Of a stretch of 14,177 nt of DNA, positions 1 to 5,720 are shown piece by piece (within the stretch, counting starts at the first letter, position 1; each line of letters starts with the position of its first letter). Below the pieces are notes generated by a model that saw only the letters and a list, made by a program, of their open reading frames with translations, had not been told where the DNA came from and did no database searches. A program made the translations under genes and the position numbers. Source of the stretch: an uncultured Spirochaetaceae bacterium (lineage in GTDB: Bacteria > Spirochaetota > Spirochaetia > Treponematales > Treponemataceae); contig CADBRC010000083.1 of the NCBI GenBank assembly GCA_902796985.1, positions 1 through 14,177 of the forward strand, read 5' to 3'.

Positions 1-876
1 CATCCGCACATGCAGGCTTTCGAGACCCAAATTGAGCACATACGCGGAGTACGCTGAAGGCATCGAGCCGAAGTCGCGCATGAGCTGCGCGGTTGCCTTC
101 GTAATAAATGCACCCTCTTTCCCGAACTTCTCGGCATAGGTTATGCCGTGGTAGGACTCATCCGGGGTGCAGAGGCAGGGGAACTTATCCTTGTGCGCCA
201 TCCAGTCGAACTTGCCCCCGTCAACAATCGCGCCGCCGATGCAGGAGTCATGCCCGTCCATGTATTTGGTCGTCGAATGGGTCACGATGTCCGCCCCCCA
301 CTCAATCGGACGGCAGTTGACCGGGGTCGCGAAAGTATTGTCCACGATGAGCGGAACTCCGTGTGCGTGGGCAGCCCTGGCAAAACGCTCGATGTCAAAC
401 ACCGTCAGCGCGGGGTTCGCTATGGTCTCTCCGAAAACCGCCTTAGTGTTGGGCCTGAAGGCGGCCTCCAGGTCTGCGTCCGAACAGTCAGGACTGACGA
501 AAGTGAATTCCACCCCCATCTTGCGCATCGTCACGTTGAAGAGGTTGAAGGTGCCTCCGTATATCGAAGAAGAAGCGACCACATGATCACCAGCTGTTGC
601 GATGTTGAACACGGCAAAGAAGTTGGCCGCCTGCCCGGAAGAGGTAAGCATCGCCGCCGTCCCGCCCTCCAGTGAGGCAATCTTCGCTGCGACCATGTCG
701 TTCGTAGGGTTCTGCAGGCGGGTGTAGAAATAGCCGCTCGCCTCCAGGTCAAACAGCTTGCCCATATCCTCGCTCGTGTCGTACTTGAACGTGGTACTCT
801 GTATAATCGGAATCATGCGCGGCTCCCCGTTCTTGGGAGAGTAGCCGGCCTGAATGCATTTGGTCTCAAGTTCCAT
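1..876 (-). CDS. metY: O-acetylhomoserine sulfhydrylase (O-acetylhomoserine aminocarboxypropyltransferase), C-terminus cut by window edge
   Basis: PLP-dependent Cys/Met-metabolism enzyme that would make homocysteine from O-acetyl-L-homoserine and sulfide in the cytoplasm. The 292 visible codons stay open to the window edge; the family is usually about 425-430 residues, so roughly the last third is missing. Visible signatures: the YFYTRLQNPTND segment (about residues 49-60), SSGQAAN (79-85) in the cofactor phosphate region, DNTFATP (179-185) with the pyridine-N-binding Asp179, and HSTTKYMDGH (200-209) with the Schiff-base lysine at about Lys204. The last visible residues, GLESLHVRM, match the family's GLETLHxRM segment. 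The ATG at 874-876 follows a GAGG about 12 nt upstream. It starts 25 bp after the family-5 binding-protein gene with no terminator between, so co-transcription is likely. MetY rather than MetB or MetC is favoured by the N-terminus (ETKCIQAGYSP) and the long NTFATP-to-TTKYMDGH block. The gene is not truncated by mutation. Confidence 0.93.
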   Translation of the reverse strand, partial: MELETKCIQAGYSPKNGEPRMIPIIQSTTFKYDTSEDMGKLFDLEASGYFYTRLQNPTNDMVAAKIASLEGGTAAMLTSSGQAANFFAVFNIATAGDHVVASSSIYGGTFNLFNVTMRKMGVEFTFVSPDCSDADLEAAFRPNTKAVFGETIANPALTVFDIERFARAAHAHGVPLIVDNTFATPVNCRPIEWGADIVTHSTTKYMDGHDSCIGGAIVDGGKFDWMAHKDKFPCLCTPDESYHGITYAEKFGKEGAFITKATAQLMRDFGSMPSAYSAYVLNLGLESLHVRM

Positions 877-901
877 GGTTTTCTAACCTCACTCGAAGTT
901 T

Positions 902-2443
902 TTACTCGACGGCGTATATCGCCGACAAATCAAGGGCATACAGGGGGTAATCCTTACAGCCCTGAAAATTCTTGTTGTATACGGAGAGCATGGATATGTC
1001 CTCCAAAAAGACGCTCGCGGCCTCCTCGCTCAGGATTCTCTGGCACTGTCCGAAGAACGCGATCCGCTCCTCTTCCCTGGTCGTAGAAACCGCCTTCATG
1101 TAGGTCTTGTCATACTCCGTGCTGGAGAAACCTACCATATTGTTTTTCGCGGTCGAGCAGTAACGGGCCAGGAACGCCGTCGGATAGGCATAGTGACCGT
1201 CAAACGACACAACCGTAGCCTCATAGTCCTTCTCGCTGTAGACCCGCTGAAGCCATGTCGCCCAGTCCACCTGCTTCAGCTCGGCTTTGATTCCCAGTTT
1301 GGCGAGCTCGCCGACAATAACTTCCGCCGTTTTGACATGGACGCTGTAGTTGGAAGGAACCGTAATCGTAAAGGAGAAACCGTTGGGATAAGCAGACTCG
1401 CTGAGGAGCTGCCTCGCCTTGTCTTCGTCCTTTATGTAATTGAAGTCTGTCTCGGATGCATAGTACTTGGACAGGGCGGGGATAAGGGGACTGGAAGCCT
1501 TGACCCCGTAACCGTAATTCACAGTGCGGATTATCGTCTCCGCGTCAATCATATAGCAGATTGCCTTTCGGACATTCTTGTCCTTAAAGGGGCCGAATTT
1601 ATTGTTCAGGGCGAAAAGCTGCACGGAGTTGGAATTGCGCGGGTACAGGTTTATCTCGTCGCGGTTCAGCTGCTCCACTGTGTCCGCATTGGCTGAAAAA
1701 CCGTCTATGCTGCCCGCCTTGAAATTCAGCAGGAAATCCGCCTGGCTCGCCAGAAATTTGATGACGATGGTGTCCAAGTGGGCTTTTTTGCCCCAGTAGG
1801 CATTGTTCCGGGAAAGGGTGATGTGATCCTGCTCGACATACTCCTTGAAGCTGTACGGTCCCGTCCCGACCGGGTGCGTAGCAAGATCCTTTGCGTCCTT
1901 CTGGACAATCGGGGTCGTAAGGTAGACCATGAAGCCCGCATCCGGCTCGGAGAGCGTTATGGTCAGATTCTCACCGGCATGATCAAAGGAGAAAGACTGT
2001 ATGGCCTTATAGCCCGTCACGCCCCCGTCCACAGCCTTCTGGATCGAATAGAGCACGTCATCCTTAGTCAATACTTTGCCGTCGTGGAATTTGACTCCCT
2101 TGCGGAGCCTGAACGTCCAGGTCCGGGAGTCCGTGGAGACGGAGTAATCCTCGGCAAGGGCCGGAACAAAGCTTCCGTCGCTCTCCACCCGAACAAGCCC
2201 GTCAAAGATGTTAAAACTGATTGATCTGGCGTCCGCAGTCATCGAGGAGAAGGGATCGAAGTTGTTCAGCTCCGTCGCGAAGCCGAAGACCATCCTGCCC
2301 CCGTCTTTCATCTGGGGACCCCTTGCGTCCTGCCCCCCCTGAGGCTCAGGGCTGGGTGTCTTGCCGCCGCATGCCGTCAAACACAGAGACACAGCGCAAA
2401 TAAGCGTTGCAGAGCCCCTGAAAAACCACTTCCTCTTATCCAT
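902..2443 (-). CDS. ABC transporter substrate-binding lipoprotein, family 5 (oligopeptide/dipeptide/nickel type)
   Basis: Periplasmic binding component of an ABC importer of the DppA/OppA/NikA class, 513 residues, normal for the family. The N-terminus is a lipoprotein signal: basic MDKRK, a hydrophobic stretch, then lipobox LTAC with the acylated cysteine at residue 25, followed by a Pro/Gly-rich tether. Family-5 features are VRVESDGSFVPALAEDY and WTFRLRKGVKFHDGKVLTKDDV (cluster-5 signature, about residues 85-130), TGPYSFKEY, and a second lobe starting near FALNNKFGPFKDKNVRKAI with MIDAETII. The start has GGGAG six bases upstream. It has its own promoter and is followed after 25 bp by metY, which hints at a substrate used in methionine or sulfur metabolism, although many family-5 proteins bind plain oligopeptides. 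No permease or ATPase gene is adjacent, so it must use a transporter encoded elsewhere. The ligand cannot be read from the sequence. Confidence 0.9.
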   Translation of the reverse strand: MDKRKWFFRGSATLICAVSLCLTACGGKTPSPEPQGGQDARGPQMKDGGRMVFGFATELNNFDPFSSMTADARSISFNIFDGLVRVESDGSFVPALAEDYSVSTDSRTWTFRLRKGVKFHDGKVLTKDDVLYSIQKAVDGGVTGYKAIQSFSFDHAGENLTITLSEPDAGFMVYLTTPIVQKDAKDLATHPVGTGPYSFKEYVEQDHITLSRNNAYWGKKAHLDTIVIKFLASQADFLLNFKAGSIDGFSANADTVEQLNRDEINLYPRNSNSVQLFALNNKFGPFKDKNVRKAICYMIDAETIIRTVNYGYGVKASSPLIPALSKYYASETDFNYIKDEDKARQLLSESAYPNGFSFTITVPSNYSVHVKTAEVIVGELAKLGIKAELKQVDWATWLQRVYSEKDYEATVVSFDGHYAYPTAFLARYCSTAKNNMVGFSSTEYDKTYMKAVSTTREEERIAFFGQCQRILSEEAASVFLEDISMLSVYNKNFQGCKDYPLYALDLSAIYAVE

Positions 2444-2466
2444 AAAAAACTCCCGGTGCCATCCCG

Positions 2467-2512
2467 ATTATACAATGCCTGTTATTCTAGACAAATATCA
2501 GTTCCGTGTCAA
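2467..2512 (-). promoter_or_regulatory. Promoter(s) of the family-5 binding protein-metY unit
   Basis: Read on the minus strand, TTGACA (2512-2507) is followed after 17 bp by TAGAAT (2489-2484): a perfect -35 and a five-of-six -10. A second, overlapping pair is TTGTCT (2494-2489) and TATAAT (2472-2467) with a 16-bp spacer. Either would give a short leader of a few tens of bases before the ATG at 2443. The first -35 box abuts the T-run of the upstream gene's terminator. No operator palindrome like the CTACAACGTTGTAG sites is present here. Confidence 0.75.
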
Positions 2513-2544
2513 ATAAAAAAACCTGCCATAGCGGATATGGCAGG
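2511..2544 (-). terminator. Rho-independent terminator of the lipoprotein sugar-binding gene
   Basis: On the minus strand a perfect 9-bp stem CCTGCCATA/TATGGCAGG (2544-2536 with 2530-2522) with a 5-base loop is followed directly by T7-A-T3 (2521-2511). It lies about 60 bp past the stop codon of the gene ending at 2603. On the plus strand the stem is followed by CAAAAAGC, so it is oriented for minus-strand transcription. Confidence 0.88.
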
Positions 2545-2602
2545 CAAAAAGCGTTGCTTTTTTATTTATTAGGAGGTTTATGTCCTGTTCATGCAATCTC
2601 CC

Positions 2603-3967
2603 CTATCTCTTAAGGTTGGGATACATCTCCTTGATGGCGATGAAGAAGTTGTTCCAGGCCTGATCCTCGGAGACGGCCCCATGAAAATAGTCAGTCATGG
2701 AACCCATCAACTTCTCGGTCATTCCCTGATCATAGGGAGAGATGTTGCTCTTATCTATCTTCCGCACGTTCTGAAGCAGAAGGGCAAGGTGGTTCTGTCC
2801 GCCGAGGAACTCGTTCCGGTAATCACTGTGCGCCATCTCGCTCATTGCGGCCTCATTGTTGGTAAAGTCGCCGGTCTGCTCGGAAATCCGCTTGGCGGTC
2901 TCCTTGTCACAGGTCATCACATACATGATGTCCTTTACGAGGTCAAGGTTGTCCGTCCCGCGGGCAGCACAAATCCAGGTACCGCCCCACGAGAAGCCCT
3001 GCGGCCCCTCGCAAAATGCCCAGTCACCGCAGCTCCCGTTTCCGGCCACATAGGGCTTGGTAGCATCGTCAGCCGCCCAGCCGGCAAGACAAAAGTCAAT
3101 GAACCAGCCCGGACCGAAGTATCCGAAGACCTTTCCGTTCTTTCCGGCCCCCTGCCCGCTCTCGGCAGACCAGAGATTTGCCTTGGCATTGTAATCCTTG
3201 TCCGTGTACTCTTTGGTCTGCTGAATCCAGCGGCGTACCTGGGGGTCAATGTTGATTTTTCCGTTGACGACCCACGGCGAGGTCACGTTGTCAGTGAATA
3301 CGCGGAACGCATCGTCAAAACCGGAGAGCATGTAATAGCCGTTCGCCTTCATCTTGGCCGCAACGATATCAAACTTGTCCCAAGAGTCCAGCTGCCGCTG
3401 CACCTCCTCAGGATCATCGGTACCGAGGACCTTCCGGGCGAATGAACGGCGGTAAATAAAGCCGGCGGGACAGGCCTGCCAGGAGACCCCTTTGAGGTTG
3501 CCCCTGTCGTCCGTCATGGTATCCTTTGTATACTTGTACTGCTGGGAAAGATCATCATCAGTCAGTCCAATTTCCTTTTTCACGTCGAGGGTATAGTCCG
3601 TGTTGACGTACTTCAGGGCATAGTCAGCCTCAACGAGGAACAGGTCTATCTTTGCATCAGCAGCGGCTTCGCTCTGGGCAAGCAGGTATTCGTCCAGCTT
3701 GTCCTGATACGCGCTGCCCTGGTTGGGAGTGAGAATCCATTTTACGGTTACATCGGAGGGCAGCCTCTTGGCATAAAATTTATTGAACCTCTCCTGGAAT
3801 TCCTCGTTCCACACGCAGATGTTCAGCACCTTGCCGCCGGACGTTCCGGCAGGCCCCACAGACTTGGCAGAGCTTGAGGAAGCGGGAACCGTCTCCTTTG
3901 TACCGCAGCTTGAGAATGCAATGACCAGAGAGGAAGCGGCAAGGGCCGCTTTCAGAATCTTTTTCAT
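2603..3967 (-). CDS. ABC transporter substrate-binding lipoprotein, family 1 (sugar type), second paralogue
   Basis: Extracellular solute-binding protein of the carbohydrate-uptake class, 454 residues from the ATG at 3965-3967. That start is preferred over an in-frame ATG at 4030 because the upstream codons cover the promoter and operator, because GGAGG lies six bases before 3967, and because a proper signal sequence begins there. The signal MKKILKAALAASSLVIAFSSCG ends in a relaxed spirochaete-style lipobox (FSSC, Cys21), so the protein is probably lipid-anchored. The mature part starts with VLNICVWNEEFQERF and contains LFLVEADYALKYV, SWQACPAGFIYRRSF, GYFGPGWFIDFCLAG, GSCGDWAFCEGPQGF and GGTWICAA. 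These blocks are shared almost unchanged with the paralogue at 4232-5554 (roughly 70% identity by eye). At least six cysteines are common to both mature proteins, possibly forming disulfides. It has its own promoter, operator and terminator, so it is a single-gene unit. The ligand is unknown; a sugar is inferred from the family and the adjacent LacI regulator. Confidence 0.9.
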   Translation of the reverse strand: MKKILKAALAASSLVIAFSSCGTKETVPASSSSAKSVGPAGTSGGKVLNICVWNEEFQERFNKFYAKRLPSDVTVKWILTPNQGSAYQDKLDEYLLAQSEAAADAKIDLFLVEADYALKYVNTDYTLDVKKEIGLTDDDLSQQYKYTKDTMTDDRGNLKGVSWQACPAGFIYRRSFARKVLGTDDPEEVQRQLDSWDKFDIVAAKMKANGYYMLSGFDDAFRVFTDNVTSPWVVNGKINIDPQVRRWIQQTKEYTDKDYNAKANLWSAESGQGAGKNGKVFGYFGPGWFIDFCLAGWAADDATKPYVAGNGSCGDWAFCEGPQGFSWGGTWICAARGTDNLDLVKDIMYVMTCDKETAKRISEQTGDFTNNEAAMSEMAHSDYRNEFLGGQNHLALLLQNVRKIDKSNISPYDQGMTEKLMGSMTDYFHGAVSEDQAWNNFFIAIKEMYPNLKR

Positions 3968-3990
3968 CGTAGTCCTCCAAGGGGAAAAAA

Positions 3991-4004
3991 CTACAACGTT
4001 GTAG
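3991..4004. promoter_or_regulatory. LacI-type operator, perfect 14-bp palindrome (second binding-protein gene)
   Basis: CTACAACGTTGTAG is a perfect palindrome with the central CpG typical of LacI/GalR-family operators. It begins 12 bp after the -10 box at 4017-4022 and ends 23 bp before the ATG, so a bound repressor would block the start of transcription. The identical 14 bases occur in the same position upstream of the paralogous gene (5602-5615). The LacI-family gene two genes upstream is the obvious candidate regulator. Confidence 0.87.
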
Positions 4005-4016
4005 CCTCCCAATTTC

Positions 4017-4046
4017 ATTATACCCCCCAATACAAGCTGTTGTCAA
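4017..4046 (-). promoter_or_regulatory. Consensus sigma-70 promoter of the second sugar-binding gene
   Basis: On the minus strand, TTGACA (4046-4041), an 18-bp spacer and TATAAT (4022-4017): both hexamers are perfect. AT-rich DNA further upstream (4050-4080, including GATTATATAATC at 4069-4080) could act as an UP element. The operator at 3991-4004 lies over the expected start of transcription. Confidence 0.87.
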
Positions 4047-4083
4047 TGAAAAATATTGATATTCCCGAGATTATATAATCGAG

Positions 4084-4097
4084 CCTGTTGCAACAGG
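4084..4097. repeat. Perfect 14-bp palindrome upstream of the second binding-protein promoter
   Basis: CCTGTTGCAACAGG is a perfect inverted repeat 38 bp upstream of the -35 box at 4041-4046. It differs from the CTACAACGTTGTAG operators. It may be a binding site for another regulator, or part of the hairpin-rich 3' end of the preceding transcript. Confidence 0.45.
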
Positions 4098-4102
4098 TTT
4101 AC

Positions 4103-4125
4103 AAAACCCGATGTAGCGCATCGGG
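4103..4125 (-). terminator. Possible secondary terminator hairpin
   Basis: On the minus strand, CCCGATG/CATCGGG (4125-4119 with 4113-4107) forms a 7-bp perfect stem with a 5-base loop, followed by TTTTGT. It lies downstream of the much stronger terminator at 4153-4190 and could be a back-up for it. The short T-run makes this uncertain. Confidence 0.4.
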
Positions 4126-4152
4126 GTATCAGCCTCTTGGCACGAATAAAAG

Positions 4153-4190
4153 CAAAAAAGGCCGGCCACACCAGAATTGTGCGGCCGACC
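4153..4190 (-). terminator. Strong rho-independent terminator of the first sugar-binding gene
   Basis: On the minus strand a 12-bp GC-rich stem (4190-4179 with 4171-4160, 7-base loop) is followed by T6-GC-T4. Two pairs are G-U on the minus-strand RNA but would be C-A mismatches on the other strand, which confirms the direction. It lies about 40 bp past the stop codon at 4232. Confidence 0.92.
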
Positions 4191-4196
4191 TTGTAT

Positions 4197-4235
4197 CAGG
4201 GGCTCAGCCCCTGCTCATCCGTAACTCTAAGTTAC
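4197..4235 (-). other. Tandem 3'-UTR hairpins before the terminator
   Basis: Between the stop codon at 4232-4234 and the terminator are CAGGGGC-TGA-GCCCCTG (4197-4213, 7-bp perfect stem, 3-base loop) and a smaller GTAAC/GTTAC stem that spans the stop codon (4221-4235). With the terminator this makes three consecutive stems. Such 3' structures commonly protect abundant binding-protein messages from 3' exonucleases; that role is inferred here. Confidence 0.5.
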
Positions 4236-5554
4236 TTCTTGAGGTTCGGATACAGCTCCTTAACGGAGGTGTAGAAGTTGTTCCAAGCCTGATCCTCGGT
4301 GACCTTTCCATTGTAGTAGTCAGCCATCGCAGCCATCAGCTTCTCGGTGATTCCCTGATCGTAGGCAGAGACCTTGCTCTTGTCGATCTTCTTCGCGTTC
4401 TGGAGAAGAAGAGCGAGGTGGTTCTGTCCGCCGAGGAAGGTGCTCTTGTAGCTTCCGTTGGCAACTTCGGTCATAGCGGCCTCGTTGTTGGTGAAGTCAC
4501 CGGTCTGCTCGGCGATCTTCTTGGCGGTTGCCTTGTCACAGGTCAGCGTGTACATGATGTCCTTGATCAGGGCAGCATTGTCGGTTCCCTTAGCGGCACA
4601 AATCCACGTTCCGCCCCAAGCGAAGCCCTGGGGTCCCTCGCAGAATGCCCAGTCACCGCAGCTTCCGTTTCCGGTCACGTAGGGCTGAGAAGCATCATCA
4701 GCGGCCCAACCAGCGAGACAGAAGTCGATGAACCAGCCCGGTCCGAAGTATCCGAAGACCTTTCCGTTCTTTCCGGCACCCTGTCCGCTCTCGGCAGACC
4801 AGAGGTTGGCCTTGTTGTTGTAACCCTTGTCCGTGTACTCCTTGGTCTGCTTGACCCAGCGGCGGATCTGGGGATCGATGTTAATCTTGTTGCCCTTCAC
4901 GAGAGGAGCAGAGATGTTGTCAGAGAAGACGCGGAAGTCATCATCAAAGCCAGAGAGCATGAAGTATCCGGCAGCCTTCATCTTGGCAGCAACAGCGTCA
5001 AACTTGTCCCAGCTGTTCAGCTGAGCCTGAACCTGCACCGGATCATCGGTTCCGAGAACCTGCTTGGCGAAGGAGCGGCGATAGATGAAACCAGCGGGGC
5101 AGGCCTGCCAGGAGACACCCTTGAGCTTCTTGCCCTTGGTGGTCGTCATGACATCCTTGGTGTACTTGTACTGCTGAGCCAAATCAGCGTCGGTCAAGCC
5201 GATATCCTTCTTCACATCGAGGGTGAAGTCAGTGTCGACATACTTCAACGCATAGTCAGCCTCAACGAGGAAGAGGTCAATCTTGTCATCGGCCTTTGCC
5301 TTGTCCTGAGCGAGAAGAGTCTCGTCCAGCTTGTTCTGGTAGGCGTTGCCCTGGTTCGGAGTGATGATCCAGTTGACCTTCACATCCTTGGGCAGCTTGG
5401 CAGCATAGAAGTCATTGAACCTTGACTGGAACTCCTCGTTCCAGCAGTAGATGTTCAGAACCTTTCCCTGGGGAACGTCCTTCTTCTTTGCGGCGACAGC
5501 CAGAGTCGTAGCGGCGCAAGCAACGGCCGCAGCAACAATCAATGCCTTTTTCAT
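4232..5554 (-). CDS. ABC transporter substrate-binding protein, family 1 (sugar type), first paralogue, soluble periplasmic
   Basis: Family-1 extracellular solute-binding protein, 440 residues, with AGGAGG five bases before the ATG at 5552-5554. The N-terminus is MKKALIVAAAVACAATTLAVAA followed by KKKD: an ordinary signal peptide with an AVA|A-type cleavage site. Cys13 lies too early for a lipobox, so the mature protein is probably soluble in the periplasm, unlike its lipoprotein paralogue. Shared blocks include VLNIYCWNEEFQSRF, LFLVEADYALKYV, SWQACPAGFIYRRSF, GYFGPGWFIDFCLAG, GSCGDWAFCEGPQGF and GGTWICAA. Codon choice is restricted: no TTA, CTA or TCA codon occurs between the stop and about 5425. 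With the perfect -35/-10 boxes and strong Shine-Dalgarno sequence, this indicates very high expression. It lies directly downstream of the LacI-family gene and carries the same operator as the next gene. No permease or ATPase is nearby, and the sugar bound is unknown. Confidence 0.92.
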   Translation of the reverse strand: MKKALIVAAAVACAATTLAVAAKKKDVPQGKVLNIYCWNEEFQSRFNDFYAAKLPKDVKVNWIITPNQGNAYQNKLDETLLAQDKAKADDKIDLFLVEADYALKYVDTDFTLDVKKDIGLTDADLAQQYKYTKDVMTTTKGKKLKGVSWQACPAGFIYRRSFAKQVLGTDDPVQVQAQLNSWDKFDAVAAKMKAAGYFMLSGFDDDFRVFSDNISAPLVKGNKINIDPQIRRWVKQTKEYTDKGYNNKANLWSAESGQGAGKNGKVFGYFGPGWFIDFCLAGWAADDASQPYVTGNGSCGDWAFCEGPQGFAWGGTWICAAKGTDNAALIKDIMYTLTCDKATAKKIAEQTGDFTNNEAAMTEVANGSYKSTFLGGQNHLALLLQNAKKIDKSKVSAYDQGITEKLMAAMADYYNGKVTEDQAWNNFYTSVKELYPNLKK

Positions 5555-5601
5555 GTTTTCCTCCTAATAAATGAAAACAATTTATATTTATGCCACACGT
5601 A

Positions 5602-5615
5602 CTACAACGTTGTAG
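5602..5615. promoter_or_regulatory. LacI-type operator, perfect 14-bp palindrome (first binding-protein gene)
   Basis: CTACAACGTTGTAG is identical to the site at 3991-4004. It begins 9 bp after the -10 box (5625-5630), at about +3 to +16, the classic position for repression. The flanking sequences of the two sites differ, so the conservation is confined to the palindrome, which argues for a functional protein-binding site. Confidence 0.88.
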
Positions 5616-5624
5616 CATACCTTC

Positions 5625-5652
5625 ATTATAAACCCTCTTTTCTATTTGTCAA
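5625..5652 (-). promoter_or_regulatory. Consensus sigma-70 promoter of the first sugar-binding gene
   Basis: On the minus strand, perfect TTGACA (5652-5647) and perfect TATAAT (5630-5625) are 16 bp apart, with A/T-rich DNA upstream (about 5653-5683). The -35 box lies inside a 6-2-6 inverted repeat, ATTTGT-TG-ACAAAT (5657-5644). The leader to the ATG is about 65 bases. Confidence 0.9.
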
Positions 5653-5663
5653 CAAATATTTTT

Positions 5664-5684
5664 CAAAAAACTTTCGTTTTTTTG
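5664..5684 (-). other. A/T hairpin with GAAA tetraloop after the LacI gene
   Basis: On the minus strand, C-A7-C-GAAA-G-T6-G folds into a weak A-U stem closed by C-G pairs with a GNRA loop, about 40 bp past the LacI-family stop codon. It might serve as a poor terminator, but it has no T-run after the stem. It also forms part of the A/T-rich zone upstream of the next promoter. Confidence 0.3.
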
Positions 5685-5720
5685 GGGGTCTGCAAAATGA
5701 ACCAAACAGGGGGTCAAAGG

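Noticed and set aside
2591..3445. A 284-codon plus-strand frame antisense to the lipoprotein binding gene
   Set aside because: It is a codon-aligned shadow of the real gene with no domain and no supporting ribosome-binding site.
3968..4030. An upstream in-frame start extending the second binding protein by 21 residues
   Set aside because: The extension would be translated across the operator and up to the promoter, and would place non-signal residues before the lipoprotein signal; the start at 3967 has a good Shine-Dalgarno sequence.
4088..5425. A 445-codon open plus-strand frame through the first binding-protein gene
   Set aside because: It is codon-aligned antisense to a certain gene and stays open only because that gene avoids TTA, CTA and TCA codons. 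Its translation resembles no protein family.
5684..5715. Two GGGGGTC direct repeats 25 bp apart between the LacI gene and the next promoter
   Set aside because: The unit is only 7 bases, is upstream of the promoter's -35 box by more than 30 bp, and has no other copy nearby; chance is the simpler explanation.
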